Position numbers and translations under genes: made by a program. Positions 44,701-51,442 of a stretch of 64,000 bases of DNA are shown here, piece by piece; position 1 is the stretch's first letter, and each line of letters opens with the position of its first letter. This DNA comes from Povalibacter uvarum (lineage in GTDB: Bacteria; Pseudomonadota; Gammaproteobacteria; Steroidobacterales; Steroidobacteraceae), in NCBI RefSeq assembly GCF_014202975.1, contig NZ_JACHHZ010000005.1, positions 434,001 through 498,000 on the forward strand, given 5' to 3'. Below the pieces are notes generated by a model, which saw only the letters and a list, made by a program, of their open reading frames with translations, was not told the DNA's origin and did no database searches.

Positions 44701-44980
44701 AGAACACCGGCTGCGATTCGAAGGGCAGGCCGCCCAACAGCAGCTTCGCTTCCCCGCCGCCCGCGTCGATCGAATAGATGTCGCCGAGCAACTCGAAGAC
44801 GATCGTGCGCGCATCCGCGGAGATGTCCAGCGAAAGCCACGTCCCTTCGTGTACATCGAACTCGATCTGACGGGCCGGCTTCAGCGGCGATTCGTCAGCG
44901 GCCGTCGCGAACGGGGCAGTGCCGGCGAGACTTGCGATGGCACAGCACTGGAGCAGGAATCCGGAGAACGTCGCTTTCAT
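41714..44980 (-). CDS. Secreted beta-propeller amidohydrolase
   Basis: A large 1088-residue exported enzyme. A signal peptide (ending FATAAD) is followed by TolB/PD40-like propeller repeats (FSPDGRKIAFLSDRSGSENLW, PAWSPDGQYVYVA, PSWSQDGRWITYV). From about residue 690 there is an amidohydrolase domain: IVPGFVDTHAHW (HxH metal site) and GSLEPGKFADLLIL at the end. The combination is a known family; propellers of this kind may control access for peptide-like substrates. It precedes and overlaps the M20 gene, suggesting a joint amide or dipeptide degradation route. Confidence 0.9.
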   Translation of the reverse strand: MKATFSGFLLQCCAIASLAGTAPFATAADESPLKPARQIEFDVHEGTWLSLDISADARTIVFELLGDIYSIDAGGGEAKLLLGGLPFESQPVFSPDGRKIAFLSDRSGSENLWIANADGSSAQQLTRDEDDRTFVSPAWSPDGQYVYVARSIPSYGIFELWMYHVQGGSGVQITRANGAGAKGGGGDMHAASPVDVRPNAMGAAPSPDGRYLYYSQKLGGFEYNAELPMWSILRRDLRSNTEETLISAPGSAMRPVVSHDGKVLAYATRFEGKTGLRLRNLDTGEDRWLAYPVQRDEQEAMTSRDLMPGYDFTPDGQAILIAYGGKIRRIAVDSGTAAEVPFTARVKLDIGPDLRGQQTTPTGPVRARVVQTPRQSPDGKTLVLSALGQLYVMPLRDGAAPKRLTRSNDAEFHPSWSQDGRWITYVTWSANGGHIWKARADGGGSPQRLTTVAGYYSDPLFAADGKSVFALRSSNYARTRTLTDLSPGRVADIVRIPTGGGDVALISHASGARSLHLTSDTQRVFFYSDGGLQSVRLDGSDRRTHVQVKGLGQRVQPDPVNALDAQLSPDGKWALARLGSHLHLIAVPQTGDTDFSVNLAQPSVPHKRVTQFGADYFAWADGGKTVTWSLGSTFFRLPFEQITFDQPQSVGESQAPTSPPKSEPQQFVAQVELPRDVPGGTVVLRGATAITMKGDEVIENADVVIENNRIAAIGAQGTVSIPAAATIRDVTGRFIVPGFVDTHAHWFEIRRGVLDLQNWSFLANLAYGVTTGLDVQPFTSDMFVYEDMIEAGLMPGPRAHSTGPGMFSDNRLKSMQEARDLLTRYRDFYGTRNLKSYAIGNRRERQFVVAAAAELGMMPTTEGALDFKLDLTHALDGFAGNEHALPTVPLYEDVVQLFARSGIGYTITALVAYGGPFAEDHFFMTQAPADDPKIRRFMPPDVIDARTRRAIWFRDSDQIYPQLAEGAARIMRAGGRIGVGSHGQFQGLGYHWELQALASGGLTPKELLRAATMQSADIIGRSNEIGSLEPGKFADLLILEHNPLEDIRNTLSLRQVMKNGRLYDADTLKEVWPRERALPALWFSNDRP

Positions 44981-45059
44981 TACGCGCGCAACCTCGATCG
45001 ATTCATGAATGCATTGTGCCGCGAGGACAGCTTCGGGCGAAGCTCGCTCGCTGCCCGGA

Positions 45060-45683
45060 TCAGGCAGGCCTTTGCGGGTTGAACTCTTTCATCCATTGCA
45101 GCAGATCGTGCTGACCTTCGCGATTCAGCGCGACTGTGATATCGCCGAGAACGGCATCGCGCTCGTCCTGACCCAGCTTGAATCTGGCCCGGGTCTCGAC
45201 GATCCGCGCGCGGAAGCCGGTTACGTGCCGGGCGAGCGTCGCATAGCGCGGGCCCATCAGGCCGATATTCCAGGCTTCCGGGCGACCGGCCTCCATTGTG
45301 GTCACCAGCTCGCTCAGGTGCTCATCGGTGTACGCGGGATCGTCGATGAACTCGATGTCCACTACGAACTGCACGGCCGCGTAATTCCAAGTCGGGCCCC
45401 AGGTCTTGTCGTGTATCCACGAAGGCGAGATGTAGCCGTTGGGTCCCAGAAACAGGACCAGGGCGCGCGACTGTGCGCGCAGCTTCTCGATGTGGTCGTT
45501 CGAGCGTGCGAAATGCCCGGCCAGCCCTTCGAGGCCTCCCGAGGGACCGAGGATCGGAAGCAGTGGCAGAAGGGTGGCCTGAAAGTCCCCGTCGTTCGCC
45601 GAGACGACCCACGCCAGGCGTTGGGTCCGGACCAGGTTCACGATGTCTTCGCCCGAACGCGGGGCGAAGCGATGAGTCGTCAC
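45060..45683 (-). CDS. PaiB-type FMN-binding protein
   Basis: A 207-residue member of the FMN-binding split-barrel PaiB family, annotated elsewhere as negative regulators. Motifs: AWVVSANDGDFQATLLPLLP, FLGPNGYISPSWIHDK and WNYAAVQ. The actual biochemical role is uncertain. It lies upstream of the propeller amidohydrolase on the same strand (79-bp gap) and is divergent from the SDR gene. Confidence 0.87.
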   Translation of the reverse strand: MTTHRFAPRSGEDIVNLVRTQRLAWVVSANDGDFQATLLPLLPILGPSGGLEGLAGHFARSNDHIEKLRAQSRALVLFLGPNGYISPSWIHDKTWGPTWNYAAVQFVVDIEFIDDPAYTDEHLSELVTTMEAGRPEAWNIGLMGPRYATLARHVTGFRARIVETRARFKLGQDERDAVLGDITVALNREGQHDLLQWMKEFNPQRPA

Positions 45684-45870
45684 GGGAGAAACTCCGGAAG
45701 CCTCGGCCTGATCGCCGATATCCCTTGGAAATTAGGCAGCGGCGGCGGATAGAGCCCACCGGGGCGGGTCAATCTTCGGCGAGTTCGGGCCAGACCGGCG
45801 CCCGTAGGAATGCGACTTGCGCGGTTGAACCGGGCAGTCGACGATCCGGCCTCACTCGAACGGAGCGCCC

Positions 45871-46662
45871 ATGGATCTGCAACTCAAGAATCGACTGGCA
45901 CTGGTCTCCGGCAGCACTGCCGGCATCGGCTTCGCCATCGCCGAAGCGCTGGCTCGCGAAGGCGCCAGAGTCATCGTGAACGGCCGCAAGCAGGCGGCGG
46001 TCGATGAAGCGATCGCGAAGATTCACGCATCGACGGGCGCGCAAGTGCTCGGGTTCGCCGGCGATCTCAGCACGGCCTCCGCCGCCGAGTCCCTGGTGCA
46101 GCGTCATCCGGGCATCGAGATCCTGGTCAACAATCTCGGCATCTTCGAGCCGAAGCCGTTCGAGCAGATTCCCGATGAGGACTGGATGCGCTTGTTCGAG
46201 ACCAACGTGCTCAGCGGCGTGCGCCTGACGCGTCTGTGCCTGCCGGCGATGAAGCGCGCCAATTGGGGCCGCGTCATCTTCATTTCGAGCGAAAGCGGCG
46301 TGCAGATTCCGGCCGAGATGATCCACTACGGCGTGACGAAGACAGCGCAGCTCGGCGTCTCGCGCGGACTCGCCGAGGCGCTTGCCGGCACGGGGATCAC
46401 GGTGAACTGCGTTCTGCCCGGACCGACGCGTTCTCGCGGCGTGGGCGATTTCGTCGATGCCCTCGCAAAGAGCGAAGGCAAATCTTTCACCGAGTTCGAG
46501 AAGGAGTTCTTCGAGAAGGTCCGCCCGACGTCGCTGATCAAACGCTTCGCGACGCCGGAAGAAGTCGCGGCGCTTACGGTTTACCTGGCGAGCCCGCTTG
46601 CGTCCGCGACGACGGGGGCGGCGGTCAGGGTGGATGGGGGGACGATCAAGAGTGCGTTCTGA
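45871..46662 (+). CDS. Short-chain dehydrogenase/reductase
   Basis: A classical SDR of 263 residues. NAD(P)-binding SGSTAGIGFAIAEALA at residue 14, NNLG, catalytic Ser in ISSESG and YGVTK for Tyr/Lys, and the C-terminal VRVDGG. An Asn-Gly-Arg after beta-strand 2 (VIVNGRK) suggests NADPH preference. Substrate unknown. GGAG precedes the start. Confidence 0.9.
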   Translation: MDLQLKNRLALVSGSTAGIGFAIAEALAREGARVIVNGRKQAAVDEAIAKIHASTGAQVLGFAGDLSTASAAESLVQRHPGIEILVNNLGIFEPKPFEQIPDEDWMRLFETNVLSGVRLTRLCLPAMKRANWGRVIFISSESGVQIPAEMIHYGVTKTAQLGVSRGLAEALAGTGITVNCVLPGPTRSRGVGDFVDALAKSEGKSFTEFEKEFFEKVRPTSLIKRFATPEEVAALTVYLASPLASATTGAAVRVDGGTIKSAF

Positions 46663-46676
46663 CGGGTCACCCGTCA
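46660..46676. repeat. Perfect palindrome shared by two stop codons
   Basis: TGACGGGT-C-ACCCGTCA at 46660-46676. Its two ends are the TGA stop of the SDR gene (plus strand) and the TGA stop of the PEP-mutase-like gene (minus strand). Probably a compact bidirectional transcript end. Confidence 0.6.
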
Positions 46677-47489
46677 CCTCTTCATGAACCGGTTGATGTC
46701 CTGCAGCCCCTCGACATACCCGAACGTGCCGCTCTCCCTGATCTCATTCGCTGCGTGGATGAGTCCGCTCATCGCTGCGCGATACAGCGACGTCGCGAGG
46801 CTGATGCGCTTCACGCCGACGGCTTCGAGCTGCGCCTTGCTGAATGACTTGCCCGGCACGCCGACCATGAAATTCACGGGTTTCGAAACGGCGGAGCAAA
46901 CCGCTTTCACCGTGGCCAGGTCGGGAAGAAGCGGCGCGAAGAGCACATCGGCACCGGCTTTCTCGTAGGCCTGAAGTCGCCGGATCGTGTCGTCCAGATC
47001 GGCGATGCCATGCAGGAAATTTTCGCAGCGACCGGTCAGCGTGAACGGAAACGGCAAGCTGCGAGCGGCAGCGACGGCTGCCGCGACTCGATCGACAGCC
47101 AGTTCGAAGTCGAAGATCGGTTTCGCACGGTCGCCGGTGGCGTCTTCGATCGATCCGCCGACGAGACCCGCTTCAGCGGCGAGCCGGATCGTTTTCGCAG
47201 CGGCTTCGGGCGAATCGCCGAACCCCTTCTCGAGATCGCCCGAGAGCGGCAGGTCCGTTGCGCCTGCGATCGATCTGATCTGCGACACCGCTTCATCGAG
47301 CGTCACCTTGCCATCGAGACGTCCCAGCGTATTGGCCGACGCGCCGCTGGAAGTGGCCAGCGCTTCGAATCCAAGACCGGCCATGATGCGAGCCGATCCC
47401 GCATCCCAGACGTTGGCGATGACGAATGCGCCAGGCCGCTCATGCAGTGACCTGAAGGCGCGGGCGCGATCGGCTTGGGAGATCGTCAT
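46674..47489 (-). CDS. PEP mutase/isocitrate lyase superfamily protein
   Basis: A TIM-barrel lyase-like protein of 271 residues. Motifs: PGAFVIANVWDAGSARI, SGDLEKGFGDSPE, GLVGGSIED and LTGRCENFLHG, typical of the carboxyvinyl-carboxyphosphonate mutase-like branch. No phosphonate genes are near, so a C-C lyase role on a 2-methylisocitrate-like substrate is equally possible. I chose the ATG at 47489; the frame extends to 47549 without family sequence. Confidence 0.87.
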   Translation of the reverse strand: MTISQADRARAFRSLHERPGAFVIANVWDAGSARIMAGLGFEALATSSGASANTLGRLDGKVTLDEAVSQIRSIAGATDLPLSGDLEKGFGDSPEAAAKTIRLAAEAGLVGGSIEDATGDRAKPIFDFELAVDRVAAAVAAARSLPFPFTLTGRCENFLHGIADLDDTIRRLQAYEKAGADVLFAPLLPDLATVKAVCSAVSKPVNFMVGVPGKSFSKAQLEAVGVKRISLATSLYRAAMSGLIHAANEIRESGTFGYVEGLQDINRFMKR

Positions 47490-47659
47490 GAGGGCATCCT
47501 GTTGATCGAGATCACGATGGGCCGGCGTGCGCCGCCAGGTGTTCGCCACTATCGCGCGTCAGCATGGCTCGGCTCGAGGCGCCTGGCGATGACGGCGAGT
47601 ATGGATTCGCTGCTGCGAAAACACTCGCTGTTTTCGGACTTCGCCGAGGCGCGACGTTG

Positions 47660-48064
47660 TCAGAGATGCCGCGTTTCTTCAGGCGTCCGTTCCCAGTGAT
47701 TGTGCCGACCGTCGAAGTACTGCACGGGCGCGGCAATGAGCTCCGCGGGTCCGACGTCATCCAGCGCGCCGAGGTTGATCGAAACGAAATGACCGCCGAT
47801 CTCCTCGATGTAGCCCCGACCGAAGGGCCGGATGCCGCAGTGCCTGCAGAACAGATGATGGACGCTGTTGCTGTTGAACTGGTAGTCCGAAAGATCGGCC
47901 TCGCCGCTCAGCAGGCGGAAGGCATCCGGCTTGATGGAGGTGCCCCAATGACGTGCCTTCGTGCAAATCGAGCAATTACACTTGCCGGTGCCGGCGCTCA
48001 GGTCGATGTCGGCTTCGAACTGAACCTTGCCGCAATGGCAGCTGCCCCGATACGTCTTTTGCAT
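47660..48064 (-). CDS. GFA-family zinc protein
   Basis: A 134-residue protein of the GFA/CENP-V family, related to glutathione-dependent formaldehyde-activating enzyme. Zinc cysteines: CHCGKVQFE, CNCSICTK and FCRHCGI. Members bind thiols and zinc; the substrate is unknown. About 170 bp separates it from the next minus-strand gene; that gap holds only a small hairpin CGAAAACA/TGTTTTCG (47616-47636). Confidence 0.87.
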   Translation of the reverse strand: MQKTYRGSCHCGKVQFEADIDLSAGTGKCNCSICTKARHWGTSIKPDAFRLLSGEADLSDYQFNSNSVHHLFCRHCGIRPFGRGYIEEIGGHFVSINLGALDDVGPAELIAAPVQYFDGRHNHWERTPEETRHL

Positions 48065-48153
48065 CGCAATCGCTCCTGTTGTTCCTGCATGCCGTTATAT
48101 CGACTAACCATGACAAGTAATGTCGTGAATCGGACTTCACTCACCGGAAGCCC

Positions 48154-49017
48154 ATGCCGCTGACCGCTCTGCTCGCCGTGTTGCTGGCCGCAGCAACTCA
48201 TGCGACATGGAATCTCTACGCGAAACGGGCCGCGGGATCGCGCCACTTCGTCTGGCTCTATTCCATCGGCTCGGTGGTGATCTATGCGCCGATCGTGCTC
48301 TGGATCGCCATCGTGGAACGCCCGGACTTCGAATTGCGGCACTGGATCGCGCTGACCGCCACGGCGATTCTTCATCTCGGCTATTCGCTGGTGCTTCAGG
48401 CCGGCTATCGCGCTTCGGATCTGTCGCTCGTGTATCCGATCGCGCGCGGATCGGGCCCGTTGATGTCGTTCTTCGCGGCAGTGCTGCTGCTCGGCGAGCG
48501 CATCACGTTGCAATCGGTGCTCGGCGTAGTGCTCGTCGTGTCCGGCATCGTGCTCGTCGCGGGTCTCTTGCGAGAGCCGCACAAGGCGCCGCGAGCGGGC
48601 ATTGCCTACGGGTTGGTCACGGGGGTGTTCATCGCCGCCTACACGATCAACGATGGGTGGGCGGTGAAGGTGCTGCTGATCTCGCCGTTCATCGTCGACT
48701 ACGCGGGCAATCTCTTCCGGATCATTGTGCTGTCGCCGCAAGCCTGGATGGATCGCGTGCGCGTCCGGGAAGAAATCCGTCTGTACCTGAAGCCGGCGCT
48801 GGTCGTCAGCATCCTCGGTCCGCTCGGCTACATTCTCGTCCTCTACGCGATGCGCGTCGCGCCGATCAGCCATGTCGCGCCGATGCGCGAGCTGGCGACG
48901 TTGATCGGGACGTACTTTGGCGCGCGGTTGTTGAAGGAGAAGGCGGCGCCGGAACGGATGGTAGGAGCGGCGTGCATCGTCGCGGGAGTGATCTCGCTCG
49001 CGATGGCGGACGTGTAG
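48154..49017 (+). CDS. EamA/DMT-family transporter
   Basis: An inner-membrane protein of 287 residues with about ten hydrophobic segments in two EamA halves, each ending in the usual ARGSGPLMSFFAAVLLLGERI and MRELATLIGTYFGARLLKEK motifs. Likely a metabolite exporter of the drug/metabolite superfamily. The substrate is unknown. It is convergent with the sugar kinase gene. Confidence 0.88.
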   Translation: MPLTALLAVLLAAATHATWNLYAKRAAGSRHFVWLYSIGSVVIYAPIVLWIAIVERPDFELRHWIALTATAILHLGYSLVLQAGYRASDLSLVYPIARGSGPLMSFFAAVLLLGERITLQSVLGVVLVVSGIVLVAGLLREPHKAPRAGIAYGLVTGVFIAAYTINDGWAVKVLLISPFIVDYAGNLFRIIVLSPQAWMDRVRVREEIRLYLKPALVVSILGPLGYILVLYAMRVAPISHVAPMRELATLIGTYFGARLLKEKAAPERMVGAACIVAGVISLAMADV

Positions 49018-49052
49018 GAAGGCTACTGGCGACTGGCCAGACAGGGAGAAGG

Positions 49053-50417
49053 TCAACTTGGCAGGTGTCGGCGCCAGGTGGAGCGATAGGTGTCGAGGTT
49101 TGGAATCGTGCACGCGCGGACGACAGCGTATTTGTCGTCGCCAGGGAGTTCGTAGCCCGCGAGATAGGTTGCTGCTCGGGTGCAGGCGCCGCTGGCGGAG
49201 CGCGATAGAACGCCGGACTGCGGGCGCCACGTTGCGAGCAGGGAGAGAAAGAGAGGATTCGACGCGAACGGGCCGTCGACGAGTACGTCGCCGCTGGCAC
49301 CGAGTAAGTCGAGTAGCAGATCGCTGAGCAGAGCGCAGTAGGCGCTGGCGAGCGCCTGGCGTTGCGGATCGGTCAGATCAGATGCGTTCAGCAGATGGCC
49401 TTTCGACCCCGCGAACGGGCCTGCCGGCGCGAATGCCGGCAGGGCGAAGGCGCCACGCTTCACGATGGCCGCGAGATCATCTTCGGTCGCAGCGCCTGCC
49501 CGTCCGGCAATCGCCTCATACTCGCGGCCGCCCATGAATCGCGCTGTTGCAACCGGTGAGCCGAAGGCATCGACGTTGGCGAGCATGTCGCGCTGGTCGT
49601 CGAGATTCGAGAGATCGCCGCGGTTCGCCATGAGCACCGTCCAGGTGCCGCTCGAGATCACGGCGAAAGGCTGCTCGCGCGGACGATCGATCAGGTACTG
49701 CAGATACGACGCATTCGAATCGTGGATACCGCAGATCACGCGGCAGCTGCGCGGCAGTCCGGTCTGGACAGCAATCGATTCCGACACCGTGCCGAGTGCT
49801 TGTCGCGCAGGCAGAACATCGGGCAGCAAGCGATCCCATCCATTCGCGCGTGCCAGCGCCGAGAACTGTCCGGCATGCGGCCGCCACAGATCAGTGTGAC
49901 ATCCCAGCGATGTCGCCTCGCTCGCCATGACGCCGCTGAATCGCCAAGCCCAGTATTGAGGATATAGAAGGACGTGCCGCGCGCGATCGTAGGCCTCCGC
50001 CTGGCGATGCTTCAGATAGAACAGTTGGCGCGCGAGATTCAGACCGAGCGGCAGGGCAGGTGAGAGCGTCTCCACGAACGGATCGCGCTCGCGGGCATAA
50101 GCATCATTGATCTGCTCGAAGCGCGGATCTTCATAGTCCGGGGCGGCCACGACATCGCCGTTCGCATCGACCAGCACCGCGGTTGCGCCGTGAGCAATCG
50201 GCACGAGTGCTGCGACGTGAGCCGTTTCCGGCGCTGACCGAAACCGTTCGATCAGCCAGCGCTCGATGCCGGCGACATCGAGTTGTCGGCCGATCGCCGA
50301 GTCGATACTGGCGTTCGCGTGCTTGTGGCTCGAAGCCTCGCGGCCGGTGGCCGCGTCGATGAAGCTGAGCTTCGAATGCGTCTTGCCGATGTCGATGATG
50401 GCAATGAACGTCGGCAT
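49053..50417 (-). CDS. rhaK: FGGY-family L-rhamnulose kinase
   Basis: Phosphorylates L-rhamnulose to L-rhamnulose-1-phosphate. FGGY motifs: ATP-binding start IAIIDIGKTHSKLSFID, CGIHDSNASYLQYL and the second phosphate motif ISSGTWTVLMANRG. 454 residues from the ATG at 50417. The frame extends to 50528 over the regulator gene and is rejected. It is downstream of the DeoR regulator and close to an aldolase/dehydrogenase, isomerase and mutarotase, the set found in rhizobial rha loci with RhaK rather than RhaB. Confidence 0.88.
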   Translation of the reverse strand: MPTFIAIIDIGKTHSKLSFIDAATGREASSHKHANASIDSAIGRQLDVAGIERWLIERFRSAPETAHVAALVPIAHGATAVLVDANGDVVAAPDYEDPRFEQINDAYARERDPFVETLSPALPLGLNLARQLFYLKHRQAEAYDRARHVLLYPQYWAWRFSGVMASEATSLGCHTDLWRPHAGQFSALARANGWDRLLPDVLPARQALGTVSESIAVQTGLPRSCRVICGIHDSNASYLQYLIDRPREQPFAVISSGTWTVLMANRGDLSNLDDQRDMLANVDAFGSPVATARFMGGREYEAIAGRAGAATEDDLAAIVKRGAFALPAFAPAGPFAGSKGHLLNASDLTDPQRQALASAYCALLSDLLLDLLGASGDVLVDGPFASNPLFLSLLATWRPQSGVLSRSASGACTRAATYLAGYELPGDDKYAVVRACTIPNLDTYRSTWRRHLPS

Positions 50418-50436
50418 CGCGCGATTCGAGGCCCGC

Positions 50437-51240
50437 TCAGGCCAGCTTCTGCTGCGAGTCTTCGTCGGTGGCTTTCGCGAGAATGATCTTGATGCCGGCG
50501 GTGCGGAAGGCTTCGAGCTCTTCTTCACGCGCTTCGTCGTCGGTGATGATCGTGGAGATGCGATCGAGGCCGGTGACGATCATCGCGGATTTCTGTCGCA
50601 GCTTGCTGCTGTCGGCCATCACGATCACTTCCTCCGTCCGCTTCAGCAGCTTCGTTTGCGCCTGCACGATCAGCGGATCGGCTTCCATCATGCCGAAGCG
50701 GTTGATGCCGTAGCAGCCGGTGAAGAGTTTGTGGCCCCAGAAGTTGTCGATCGTGTCGTTGCTGAAAGGGCTCAGCACGATGTTCTGTTCACGGTAGATC
50801 GTGCCGCCGGGAAGGGTGATGCGATTGCGGCTGGTGGCGAGCAGCTTGGCCGCGATGGGAAAAGAGTTCGTGAGCACATCGAGATCGTGGTCCGCCAGGA
50901 ATTCGACCAGCGCGAACGTCGTCGTGCCGCCGTTGATGATGATGCTTTCGCCCTTGTTGATCAGCGCCGCGGCAGCTCGTGCGATGGCTCGCTTCTGACC
51001 GACTGCGATGTCCTGGCTCACCGAGAACGGCATCCCGACCAGATGCGACTGCAGTCGCGGCCGCAGGGCCTCGGCACCACCGCGGATCCGGCGCAGCTCA
51101 CCGCGTTCGGCCAGCGTATTGATGTCGCGGCGGATGGTGGCTTCGGAGGCATCGAGCAATTCCAGCAACTCGGCGACCCCCACGAAGGAGCGTTCCTCCA
51201 CGAGCTTGAGAATCAGATGGTGCCGTTCGCGTTCGAGCAT
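50437..51240 (-). CDS. rhaR: DeoR-family regulator of rhamnose genes
   Basis: 267 residues. The N-terminal winged HTH is LERERHHLILKLVEERSFVGVAELLELLDASEATIRRD, followed by the DeoR hallmark LAERGELRRIRGGA. The C-terminal sugar-phosphate-binding domain has GESIIINGGTTTFALVEFL and ADSSKLRQKSAMIV. I chose the ATG at 51240; the longer frame to 51396 covers the promoter. It is divergent from the aldolase gene with a likely operator between them. Relatives in rhizobial rha loci (RhaR) repress rhamnose genes. Confidence 0.9.
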   Translation of the reverse strand: MLERERHHLILKLVEERSFVGVAELLELLDASEATIRRDINTLAERGELRRIRGGAEALRPRLQSHLVGMPFSVSQDIAVGQKRAIARAAAALINKGESIIINGGTTTFALVEFLADHDLDVLTNSFPIAAKLLATSRNRITLPGGTIYREQNIVLSPFSNDTIDNFWGHKLFTGCYGINRFGMMEADPLIVQAQTKLLKRTEEVIVMADSSKLRQKSAMIVTGLDRISTIITDDEAREEELEAFRTAGIKIILAKATDEDSQQKLA

Positions 51241-51335
51241 GAGCCCCCCTTGATGCGCGCCTCTCTTCCCCTCCGACCAAACCCTCCGACCGGGCGCACT
51301 GGCCCGGATCCGGCCCGGAACCGGATTCGCGAAGT

Positions 51336-51373
51336 TGATCGAAAATGCGCGATGCTGATTGTAGCTGATCGAT
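51336..51373. promoter_or_regulatory. Bipartite DeoR operator candidate, site A
   Basis: Two TGATCGA half-sites at 51336-51342 and 51366-51372 start exactly 30 bp apart. TGATCGAAAATG and TGATTGTAG, an 8-bp variable spacer, and TGAtCGAT recur with identical spacing at 63232-63269. The site lies between the divergent rhaR and rhaD starts. A -10-like TATGAT (51377-51382) for rhaD follows at once, with any -35 box inside the operator, which fits repression. On the minus strand TACAAT is a possible -10 for rhaR. Confidence 0.72.
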
Positions 51374-51442
51374 TCGTATGATACACAGTGCGCCACAAGC
51401 CCCGGGGTGTCACCCGTGGGTCAATGCTGACGGGGGAGTCTG

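Noticed and set aside
46660-46676. Palindrome considered as a phage or integron attachment site
   Set aside because: No integrase, repeat partner or foreign gene cargo is nearby; a compact transcript end explains it better.
47616-47636. Hairpin CGAAAACA/TGTTTTCG considered as a terminator of the GFA gene
   Set aside because: No U-run follows on the relevant strand and pairing is short; kept only as a remark in the GFA entry.
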